DNA of 14,156 nucleotides from JAFGCN01 sp964547015. Its GTDB lineage: Archaea; Aenigmatarchaeota; Aenigmatarchaeia; QMZS01. The stretch lies in NCBI GenBank assembly GCA_964547015.1, contig CAZJKT010000022.1:1-14156 (forward strand), read 5' to 3'. The position numbers were made by a program, and so were the translations under genes. The notes below the pieces were generated by a model. It was not told where the DNA came from and made no database searches. It saw only the letters and a list, made by a program, of their open reading frames with translations. The first letter of the stretch is position 1, and every line of letters starts with the position of its first letter. Positions 7,780-12,432 of the stretch are shown piece by piece.

Positions 7780-7792
7780 TATGGATAAATCC
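7775..7792. promoter_or_regulatory. 18-base palindrome next to the uL14 promoter
   Basis: GGATTTA-TGGA-TAAATCC is a perfect 7-base inverted repeat ending 8 bases before the TATA-like box. It could be an operator for a dimeric regulator. It would not be transcribed if uL14 mRNA is leaderless. Confidence 0.4.
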
Positions 7793-7799
7793 AAGCCTA

Positions 7800-7810
7800 T
7801 TTTAAATTTT
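7800..7810 (+). promoter_or_regulatory. TATA-like box for uL14
   Basis: TTTTAAATTTT lies 16-26 bases before the ATG at 7826, with no Shine-Dalgarno sequence in between. This fits a leaderless start. Confidence 0.55.
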
Positions 7811-7825
7811 TCGCCCAATTATTGA

Positions 7826-8224
7826 ATGAAAGCAGTCTCAAGCAATGTGGTTCGGGCTTTGACTACCGAGAGCGTCCTAAACTGCGCGGACAACAGCGGC
7901 GCGAAGAAAGTCAAAATTATAAACTTCAAGAATTATAAAGGGAGAAAAAGGAGATATCCTAAAGGAGGTGTAGGGGAAATTGTCACCTGCACAGTCACAA
8001 AAGGCCAGTTTAAGCTTAGGCACAAGGTCCATTACGGGATAATTGTCCGCCAGAAAAAGGAATTCAGGAGGCATAGCGGAATGAGGCTCTGCTTTGAGGA
8101 CAATGCGATAATCCTTGTAGACAAGAAACTCAATCCTCTCGGCTCGCAGATAAAAGGGCCTATTGCAAGGGAAGTTGTAGAGAAGTTCCTGCCTATCGGC
8201 AAATTGGCTTCTATTGTGGTTTAA
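7826..8224 (+). CDS. rpl14: Large-subunit ribosomal protein uL14 (L14p/L23e)
   Basis: uL14 is a five-stranded barrel protein of the large ribosomal subunit that contacts 23S rRNA and the small subunit at an inter-subunit bridge. The 132-residue length is that of archaeal/eukaryotic L23e. Diagnostic segments are LNCADNSGAKKVKIINF near residue 18, RRYPKGGVGEIVTCTVTKG near 42-60, and GPIAREV near the C-terminus. The gene is alone here: the next gene is convergent (7 bases away), whereas uL14 usually sits in a long operon with uL24, eS4, uL5, uS14 and uS8. It has its own TATA-like box and a repeat-rich upstream region. The identification is secure. Confidence 0.97.
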   Translation: MKAVSSNVVRALTTESVLNCADNSGAKKVKIINFKNYKGRKRRYPKGGVGEIVTCTVTKGQFKLRHKVHYGIIVRQKKEFRRHSGMRLCFEDNAIILVDKKLNPLGSQIKGPIAREVVEKFLPIGKLASIVV

Positions 8225-8230
8225 TTGCCG

Positions 8231-8668
8231 CTAATTGTTTTCATAAGGGTCTAATCCGGTCAGGTCTATTTCTACAGGAACTCCTCTTAAGTCTATTTCT
8301 TCTATTTCCCCGGATAGCGGGACCATTTCGATAACGGGTGCGGTTCCGCAGGGACCCAGATAGCCAATCCTCTTAAGATAATCTTTTTGCAGGCCATCTA
8401 ATTCTCTTTTCAGCTCTAATGCCCTTTTATCTCCAAATCCGCTTTTTTCTATTGCAAAACCGACACTTTTCGCATAGCCTTCCATCCGGCTAAGAATATA
8501 ACTAAGCCTTCCGGGGTCAGTAAGGTTGTTGGGGCTTATCTTTTTTACCCAGTATTGATATACGGTTTCAAGCCCATTAAGTCTCCGGCCTATATCACAT
8601 ATACTGCCTAAGGGAATGCAGGGTATAAATCCTGTATATGGACAGGTATCTCCAAATTCAGCGGCCAT
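8231..8668 (-). CDS. Unknown 145-residue protein, last gene of an overlapping three-gene cassette
   Basis: I do not recognise a family. The N-terminus has three cysteines (in TCPYTG, IPCIP and SICD, at residues 9, 17 and 24) and a fourth lies in GPCG further on, which hints at metal binding or disulphides. The centre is helical, with a charged stretch around DKRALELKRELDGL. The C-terminus is acidic (EIEEIDLRG..EIDLTGLDP). No membrane helix is seen. The ATG at 8668 is chosen because GAGGTG sits 6 bases before it; a GTG at 8677 is also in frame. Its first 11 bases overlap the stop of the 47-residue ORF, suggesting coupled translation. It ends 6 bases from the stop of uL14 on the other strand. 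Confidence 0.65.
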   Translation of the reverse strand: MAAEFGDTCPYTGFIPCIPLGSICDIGRRLNGLETVYQYWVKKISPNNLTDPGRLSYILSRMEGYAKSVGFAIEKSGFGDKRALELKRELDGLQKDYLKRIGYLGPCGTAPVIEMVPLSGEIEEIDLRGVPVEIDLTGLDPYENN

Positions 8669-8801
8669 AATCAGCACCTCTAGAATATAGTCCGGGGCTA
8701 AAATATGCCGCCCCAGGGAATCGGTCTTTCTTAAAAGAAATTGTCATCTTTTTGACCACCACCTCATAAATTATCCTTCGGGTATATATTATTTTAGCCA
8801 T
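8658..8801 (-). CDS. Small unknown basic protein, 47 residues, middle gene of the cassette
   Basis: This ORF begins with the ATG at 8799-8801 (MAKIIYTRRIIYEVVV) and fills exactly the gap between two larger genes. Its first 8 bases (ATGGCTAA) overlap the stop of the 89-residue gene and its last 11 bases overlap the start of the 145-residue gene. The N-terminal half looks like a beta-strand-rich basic segment, and the C-terminal half is aromatic (PGAAYFSPGLYSRG). There is no recognised domain. The interlocking overlaps are the main reason to believe it; a chance reading frame cannot be excluded. The frame is open upstream to 8846, but that start would lie deep inside the previous gene. Confidence 0.45.
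   Translation of the reverse strand: MAKIIYTRRIIYEVVVKKMTISFKKDRFPGAAYFSPGLYSRGADYGR
8675..8680 (-). promoter_or_regulatory. Shine-Dalgarno sequence for the 145-residue gene
   Basis: On the - strand, GAGGTG stands 6 bases before the ATG at 8668, ideal spacing for anti-SD pairing. This decides the start and marks the gene as internal to an operon. Confidence 0.6.
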
Positions 8802-9063
8802 TTTCAACCTCCAGCATAGAAATCGCCTCGCGATAGCTTTTCTCAACCGCCTCTCTTAGCTCCTCCTTAACCGAGCTTAAAACCATAGCTTCGCTTATTA
8901 TCTCAAGGCACTGCTGTTTGTGAAAGCCGAGTTCCCTTTCTTTTCCGCCCCTTCTCCTAAACCCTTTAATTGCCGCCGCAGGGATAATGACCCCGCAAAA
9001 AAGGTCCACACATTCAAAAAGATTTTGTGTAAAATATTCCCCACCGCAAGAAGCCCGTCCCAT
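8794..9063 (-). CDS. Unknown 89-residue protein, first gene of the cassette
   Basis: I do not recognise a family. It starts with a Cys/Gly-rich stretch (MGRASCGGEYFTQNLFECVD) followed by a short hydrophobic run (LFCGVIIPAAAI), then a basic loop (KGFRRRGGKERE) and a long amphipathic C-terminal helix rich in Glu (VKEELREAVEKSYREAISML). The pattern, a small helical protein followed by tightly coupled genes, is compatible with many small accessory systems but does not identify one. The ATG at 9063 is the first after an in-frame stop and has no Shine-Dalgarno sequence, as expected for the first gene of a leaderless transcript. An inverted repeat lies just upstream (9093-9143). Confidence 0.6.
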   Translation of the reverse strand: MGRASCGGEYFTQNLFECVDLFCGVIIPAAAIKGFRRRGGKERELGFHKQQCLEIISEAMVLSSVKEELREAVEKSYREAISMLEVENG

Positions 9064-9092
9064 TTTGAGTCCGAAAAAGAAGAAATTATTGC

Positions 9093-9143
9093 GGGGATTA
9101 CTGCAACTTTACAAAGTGCTTGTTAGTCCACCCTGTAATCCCC
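9093..9143. repeat. 9-base inverted repeat upstream of the small-gene cassette
   Basis: GGGGATTAC at 9093-9101 and GTAATCCCC at 9135-9143 are perfect inverted copies separated by 33 bases. Each copy also lies near ACTGCA (9100-9105 and 9148-9153). It is in the promoter side of the 89-residue gene and could be a regulator site or remnant ends of an inserted element. Confidence 0.5.
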
Positions 9144-9223
9144 ATATACTGCATATTTAAATTTTGGGGAAAAATTATATAAATATTGGTGTGTATTCGA
9201 CAATAAGCGTATTTTTTCAAAAA

Positions 9224-9640
9224 TCAGAACCATTTCTGCTCAAGCGCCTGCCGAACAACATTCGCAAGGTCCATCTCAGATAGTTTTAGCTCATCTGATG
9301 AAAACCACCCAAATTCTGTGTGTTCCTCGCTTAAAGCCACCTCTCCCCCGGCAGCTTTCGCCCTGAAAACATACACAATAATATCCCGCCCAAACTCCTC
9401 AGAAGCCTTGTAAAAATGAGTAAAATCGGGCTTTTTGCCCACCCGTATGTCAAGACCCGACTCCTCTTTTGCCTCCCTAATTGCCGCATCCATCGGGCTT
9501 TCGTCAACCTCAATCTTTCCGCCGGGAAAAGACCACTTATTCGGATTGGCTCTCTCAGTCGGTCGCCTTTTGAGCAGAAGAACCTTCCCTAAACTGTTCT
9601 TTACAATTACGTCTGCCGCAAGAATGGTATTTAGAGCCAT
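9224..9640 (-). CDS. NUDIX hydrolase (MutT-like)
   Basis: NUDIX enzymes hydrolyse nucleoside diphosphates linked to another moiety, such as oxidised dNTPs or nucleotide sugars. The full Nudix box GX5EX7REUXEEXGU is present at residues 41-63: Gly41, Glu47, then REAKEESGL from Arg55, with the Mg-binding glutamates intact. The preceding NKWSFPGG is typical of MutT-like members. The 138-residue single domain is the normal length. A TATA-like box sits at 9650-9656, so it probably has its own leaderless transcript, although the 28-residue gene ends only 25 bases upstream on the same strand. The substrate cannot be predicted; a house-cleaning role is the usual assumption. Confidence 0.93.
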   Translation of the reverse strand: MALNTILAADVIVKNSLGKVLLLKRRPTERANPNKWSFPGGKIEVDESPMDAAIREAKEESGLDIRVGKKPDFTHFYKASEEFGRDIIVYVFRAKAAGGEVALSEEHTEFGWFSSDELKLSEMDLANVVRQALEQKWF

Positions 9641-9649
9641 AATAGTAGA

Positions 9650-9656
9650 TATAATT
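9650..9656 (-). promoter_or_regulatory. TATA-like box for the NUDIX gene
   Basis: On the - strand, ATTATAT lies 10-16 bases before the ATG at 9640. The spacing is somewhat short, so the call is tentative. Confidence 0.3.
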
Positions 9657-9665
9657 CAGATTTCA

Positions 9666-9752
9666 CTATTTCTTATGCCTGTTCTCCTTCCTTCTCTTTT
9701 TGAGCTTATGGGTTTTAATCTTTCCCTTCTTCCTTTTTTTTCCGCAAGGCAT
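9666..9752 (-). CDS. 28-residue highly basic AURKAIP1/COX24 (mS38-like) candidate ribosomal protein
   Basis: The ATG at 9750-9752 opens a 28-codon frame ending in TAG at 9666-9668. The product starts MPCGKKRKK, continues KIKTHKLKKRRKENRHKK, and has 16 Lys/Arg in 28 residues. From memory this closely matches the short proteins annotated as AURKAIP1/COX24-domain in Bacteroidetes (start MP[CS]GKKRKR, then THKRKKR..NRHKK) and the C-terminal domain of mitochondrial mS38/COX24. That domain binds rRNA near the decoding centre of the small subunit, where archaeal and eukaryotic eL41 also sits. A TATA-like box lies 15-24 bases upstream and uS8 lies on the other side of the shared intergenic region. 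No homology search was possible, and low-complexity basic ORFs can arise by chance, but the match in order and spacing is striking. Confidence 0.7.
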   Translation of the reverse strand: MPCGKKRKKGKIKTHKLKKRRKENRHKK

Positions 9753-9766
9753 AATCTAATAGGGAG

Positions 9767-9776
9767 AAATTTAAAA
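9767..9776 (-). promoter_or_regulatory. TATA-like box for the 28-residue gene
   Basis: On the - strand, TTTTAAATTT lies 15-24 bases before the ATG at 9752, almost identical in sequence and spacing to the box in front of uL14. Confidence 0.5.
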
Positions 9777-9797
9777 TCCTTATCCTACACGACTCTA

Positions 9798-9812
9798 AAT
9801 TATATATAAATT
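9798..9812. promoter_or_regulatory. Symmetric TATATATA tract in the divergent intergenic region
   Basis: AATTATATATAAATT is almost palindromic and could act as a TATA element in either direction: about 50 bases before the 28-residue gene or about 70 bases before uS8. Its actual role is not determined. Confidence 0.3.
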
Positions 9813-9856
9813 GTTCTTTGGGTGTGTCCGCCCCTTCTTTCAAGAAATGGCTGACA

Positions 9857-9866
9857 TTTAAGTTAT
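9857..9866 (+). promoter_or_regulatory. TATA-like box for uS8
   Basis: TTTAAGTTAT lies 16-25 bases before the ATG at 9882, with no Shine-Dalgarno sequence between. This fits leaderless transcription of a single gene. Confidence 0.45.
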
Positions 9867-9881
9867 TTTCAGTCTACATTT

Positions 9882-10268
9882 ATGAGACATGACTTGCTTG
9901 CGGATGTGTTCTCGGCAATAAAGAATGCCGAAGCTGTCGGAAAAAGTGAAACAACTGTAGAGAGCAGTAACCTTGTAAAAAACCTCCTGGATGTGCTAAA
10001 AGAGAAGGGCTATATTAAGAAATATGATGTGCAGCCCAAAAACAATTACCACCAGTTCCGCGTTGAGCTTAACGGCAGGATAAATGAGCTCAAAGTTGTC
10101 AAGCCGAGAATATCCTTTGGAAAAGGCGAGATTATTAAGTATAAGTTCAGGTTTCTTCCGGGCGAGAATGTGGGGCATCTTTTGGTTTCCACCCCAAAAT
10201 ACGCGATTACAACAGACAGGGACATTGAAGGCAAGGAAGGCGGAATCATCATAGGTTTTGTCTACTAA
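9882..10268 (+). CDS. rps8: Small-subunit ribosomal protein uS8 (S8p/S15Ae)
   Basis: uS8 binds the central domain of 16S rRNA early in small-subunit assembly. The 128-residue protein starts MRHDLLADVFSAIKNAE, the typical archaeal/eukaryotic N-terminus, and continues with ELNGRINELKVVKPRISF in the middle. The C-terminal half (LLVSTPKYAITTDRDIEGKEGGIIIGFVY) keeps the STxxG-like turn in the form STPKY, and the conserved GGxxxGFVY end. Archaeal members have about 130 residues, so it is complete. The gene is isolated: the preceding genes are on the other strand, and a T-run follows directly. The identification is secure. Confidence 0.96.
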   Translation: MRHDLLADVFSAIKNAEAVGKSETTVESSNLVKNLLDVLKEKGYIKKYDVQPKNNYHQFRVELNGRINELKVVKPRISFGKGEIIKYKFRFLPGENVGHLLVSTPKYAITTDRDIEGKEGGIIIGFVY

Positions 10269-10283
10269 AGCCTAAAATTTCTG

Positions 10284-10290
10284 TTTTTTT
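10284..10290 (+). terminator. Oligo-T terminator after uS8
   Basis: Seven T residues begin 16 bases after the uS8 stop, the usual archaeal termination signal. The adjacent run of five A residues (10291-10295) gives a T-run on the other strand just inside the end of the HD-domain gene, so the site may be bidirectional. Confidence 0.5.
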
Positions 10291-11383
10291 AAAAATACTG
10301 CCCCAATTTGGAATGGTTAAGGTTTAGCCCCGGCTCTCCAAATACCTTAAGAATATATTCGGGGGAAGCATCTCCCTTGCAGGCCGAGCTTTTGGTTCCA
10401 TATACGGCCAATTCATAGGGCTTTATCCCAAAGTCCCCGCAGATTTCTTCGCATACCTTTCCCGCTTTTAGAGGATTTTGGCACACGGATTTTAGCCGCG
10501 CTGAAGGCTCTTTCGTCCAAACCTCAAAATACTTAAAAACTTCCTTTTTTTCAAGCAGCCGGCGGATAATTTTTGAGGTATTTTGGCTGCAGTTTTCCAA
10601 AAGATAGCTTACCGCTTTAGTGTCGGTCAGGCTGAAAAATCTTTTGCCAAGCTCCTCATTCCTGAAAGCCAAAAAAAGGGCATTGAATAAAAATGCGCTC
10701 TTTGAGAGGTTAAAGTCGGAATACACAAATTCGTTGTAGACTTTTTGCCTGACCTTGTGATATTCCTGAATTTGGGAGATAACCTCTTTGGAGCCATTTG
10801 GGATTTGCCACCTGCGGCCTTTCAGTATGGCTGAACCTGCCAGAAATTCGGGGCTGTAGGGCAGTTTTTTAGGGTCAATCTGCCCTGTGTAAATACCATA
10901 CCTCAATGTATTGTCCAGATTGTCAAGGTCAATTTCTTCCTTTCCCCCGTTTAGCGCTCCAAAAAGCCCCCCGTTAATGGCTTCCTCAACTTCTTTTTGG
11001 GAAAGCCCCATTTTTGATAGAGGCTCTTTGAGGGAATTTAGGGCAAAATCAACGTTTTCCTCGTGTGTCTTTCCAAAAACCTCTTTCATGAAAATTTCTG
11101 ATAGGTGGGAAAATGGAGGGGAACCTGCGTCGTGGAGAAGGGCCGCCGCCTGCAAAAGATTTGGAATTTTGTCAAGTTTGGGGCATTTTTTGCAGGCGAT
11201 TTGGGCAAGGCCGCAAACTCCAATCGAGTGCTCAAGGCGGCTTGCCATTTTCATGCCGGTAAAAGTTTCGGGCAGGACCGACAGGGAAATGTCCGAGAGC
11301 CTGCTTACTGCAGGGCATTTCAGAAGAGGCCTGACTGCCGAAACATCAATTTTGCCGTAAAGGATATCTGCTATTTGCGCCAT
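10289..11383 (-). CDS. HD-domain phosphohydrolase (SAMHD1/COG1078-like)
   Basis: HD-domain proteins hydrolyse phosphate esters, commonly dNTPs or cyclic/signalling nucleotides. The metal-binding set is visible: His52 in RLEHSIGV, His84-Asp85 in AALLHDAGSPPFSH (His93 next to it), His108 in KTHEEN, and an Asp cluster at 152-157 (DLDNLDN). The PPFSH segment and the overall order resemble the COG1078/SAMHD1-like branch, in which dNTPase activity is known for some members. At 364 residues it is shorter than SAMHD1 and lacks a SAM domain. The C-terminal ~150 residues are helical without further motifs. It stands alone, convergent with uS8 and divergent from the GIY-YIG gene. The substrate is uncertain. 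Confidence 0.88.
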   Translation of the reverse strand: MAQIADILYGKIDVSAVRPLLKCPAVSRLSDISLSVLPETFTGMKMASRLEHSIGVCGLAQIACKKCPKLDKIPNLLQAAALLHDAGSPPFSHLSEIFMKEVFGKTHEENVDFALNSLKEPLSKMGLSQKEVEEAINGGLFGALNGGKEEIDLDNLDNTLRYGIYTGQIDPKKLPYSPEFLAGSAILKGRRWQIPNGSKEVISQIQEYHKVRQKVYNEFVYSDFNLSKSAFLFNALFLAFRNEELGKRFFSLTDTKAVSYLLENCSQNTSKIIRRLLEKKEVFKYFEVWTKEPSARLKSVCQNPLKAGKVCEEICGDFGIKPYELAVYGTKSSACKGDASPEYILKVFGEPGLNLNHSKLGQYF

Positions 11384-11465
11384 AATCTTTAAACTCTTAA
11401 ATTGGCTTTATGCGGCTTTTTTTAGGGCTTGTTAATCAAGGTGTAGTTTTCGGGCTTTAAGGATT

Positions 11466-11774
11466 ATGGAGCCTTGTGAAAAGACCTGGGTGGTCTATCT
11501 TTTGGAGTGCCGGGACAAAACCTTTTACTGCGGTATCACAAACAATCTGCCCAAGAGGCTCGAAGCCCACTGGGCGGGAATCGGCGCCAAATACACGAAA
11601 AGCCGAAGGCCTTTTAAGCTTCTCGGAACGATTTCTGTCCCTGATAAATCAGCCGCCGCCAAAGCCGAGTATTCTATTAAGCAGTTGCCAAAATTCGCCA
11701 AGTTGAAGCTATTTCAGGAGTGCAGAAACTACGACGAGTTCCTAAAGCTGGCGATTGAGTCAAGAAATGCGTAA
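11466..11774 (+). CDS. GIY-YIG domain protein (UPF0213/YhbQ-like endonuclease family)
   Basis: This single-domain protein of 102 residues belongs to the GIY-YIG nuclease superfamily, in the small YhbQ/UPF0213 branch. WVVYLLECRDKTFYCGITNN (residues 8-27) holds the GIY and YIG positions as VYL and YCG. The catalytic-type Arg31 (LPKRLEAH) and Glu68 (AKAEYSIKQL) are kept, and GAKYTKSRRPFKL is the family's usual middle segment. Bacterial YhbQ has reported DNA-cleavage activity; the cellular role is mostly unknown. The HicB gene starts 23 bases downstream on the same strand, but a TATA-like box between them suggests it can be transcribed separately. Confidence 0.92.
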   Translation: MEPCEKTWVVYLLECRDKTFYCGITNNLPKRLEAHWAGIGAKYTKSRRPFKLLGTISVPDKSAAAKAEYSIKQLPKFAKLKLFQECRNYDEFLKLAIESRNA

Positions 11775-11780
11775 ATATAC
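11772..11780 (+). promoter_or_regulatory. TATA-like box for hicB
   Basis: TAAATATAC overlaps the stop codon of the GIY-YIG gene and lies 18-26 bases before the hicB ATG at 11798. It permits expression of the antitoxin alone. Confidence 0.45.
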
Positions 11781-11797
11781 GTAAAAATTATACTCTT

Positions 11798-12052
11798 ATG
11801 GGCTTGTCTGTTTCTTGTGGCCGGGAATTTGAAATATTGATAGAGAGGGGCGAAGACGGCTATTTCATCGGGTCTGCTGTTGGGCTTCCGGGCTGCCACT
11901 CACAGGCAAAAACCCTTGACGAATTAATGAAAAATATGAAAGAAGCAATTGAGCTTTATCTTGAGGTTGAAACAGATATTCAGCCGATAAAATTCGTTGG
12001 AATCCAAAAGTTGAGCTTAGATGGAGACTCTAGCAACTGCCTTGTAGCTTAA
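11798..12052 (+). CDS. hicB: HicB-family antitoxin
   Basis: HicB antitoxins bind and inhibit HicA RNase toxins. The 84-residue protein carries the partial RNase H-like fold: strand FEILIERGEDGYFIGSAVGL, then PGCHSQAKTLDELMKNMKEAIELYLE, the family hallmark. There is no C-terminal DNA-binding domain, as in many archaeal HicB proteins. The family usually ends soon after the segment KFVGIQK, but this protein has an extra tail of about 13 residues (LSLDGDSSNCLVA), and most of it is encoded by DNA that also encodes the end of HicA on the other strand. The partner toxin gene is convergent, not downstream on the same strand as is usual. Family membership is clear; activity is not tested by sequence. 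Confidence 0.92.
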   Translation: MGLSVSCGREFEILIERGEDGYFIGSAVGLPGCHSQAKTLDELMKNMKEAIELYLEVETDIQPIKFVGIQKLSLDGDSSNCLVA

Positions 12053-12263
12053 GGAACTCTTCTCTTGAAAGCCCAATTTCTCTCAGGATTGTCTGAATTA
12101 AGCTTCTGTCTAGTTTTTGGTTTGGATGGACGGGAATGGTCACTCTTCTGCCGTCGGGATGCTTCAGGAAAACGTGGCTTCCTTTCTGCCGAAGGCACTT
12201 GAATCCGATTTTCGCGAGAATTTTGATCAATTTTTGGGCGGAAATCGGCTTTAATTTTTCCAT
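12030..12263 (-). CDS. hicA: HicA-family toxin (mRNA interferase)
   Basis: HicA toxins are small double-stranded-RNA-binding-fold RNases that cleave mRNA. This 77-residue protein has the expected order: SAQKLIKILAKIGFKCLRQKGSHVFLKH, with the catalytic His30 in GSH, then RRVTIPVHPNQKLDRSLIQTILREIGLSREEFLKL. All key residues and the normal length are retained, so the toxin should be active. It lies on the - strand facing hicB, with their 3' ends overlapping by 23 bases (12030-12052). It must therefore be transcribed from its own promoter, which is not obvious; a weak AT-rich stretch lies about 25 bases upstream. Confidence 0.93.
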   Translation of the reverse strand: MEKLKPISAQKLIKILAKIGFKCLRQKGSHVFLKHPDGRRVTIPVHPNQKLDRSLIQTILREIGLSREEFLKLQGSC

Positions 12264-12335
12264 AAGATTATTGCCGTTTATCCTATTTGATGTAATTCAA
12301 TCTCCTCAATATAGCCCCTCGGACAAATACCTAAT

Positions 12336-12410
12336 ATGGGAAAAGGCATAAGCGAGTACCTTGAGAGGCAAAGTTCGCCCCAGAAAGAGGTTTGCCGGGA
12401 ATTGAGCTGA
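12336..12410 (+). pseudogene. Truncated gene start resembling DUF1801
   Basis: An ATG at 12336 opens 24 codons reading MGKGISEYLERQSSPQKEVC then REL and a stop. This resembles the N-terminus of small DUF1801-type proteins, which normally run on for about 100 residues or more. Shifting frame near 12400 lets the similarity run on briefly (ELNKIYLTS), ending at about 12445 inside the neighbouring gene. It looks like a remnant left by deletion or rearrangement. The family assignment is from memory and tentative. Confidence 0.35.
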
Positions 12411-12432
12411 ATAAGATCTATCTCACCTCCCT

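Noticed and set aside
8231..9063. Known toxin-antitoxin pair
   Set aside because: None of the three products shows a recognised toxin or antitoxin motif, so a functional label would be invention.
8920..9126. 68-residue + strand frame opposite the 89-residue gene
   Set aside because: Only one of the two can be real. The - strand gene is supported by overlaps with downstream genes, while the + frame has no promoter or partner.
9435..9809. 124-residue + strand frame across the NUDIX gene and the 28-residue gene
   Set aside because: It is antisense to the Nudix box and to the basic mini-protein. Its second half is simply the Leu/Phe-rich complement of Lys codons.
10911..11360. 149-residue + strand frame inside the HD-domain gene
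   Set aside because: It is antisense to the HD motifs; its Ser/Arg/Pro-rich composition and lack of any family pattern mark it as a shadow.
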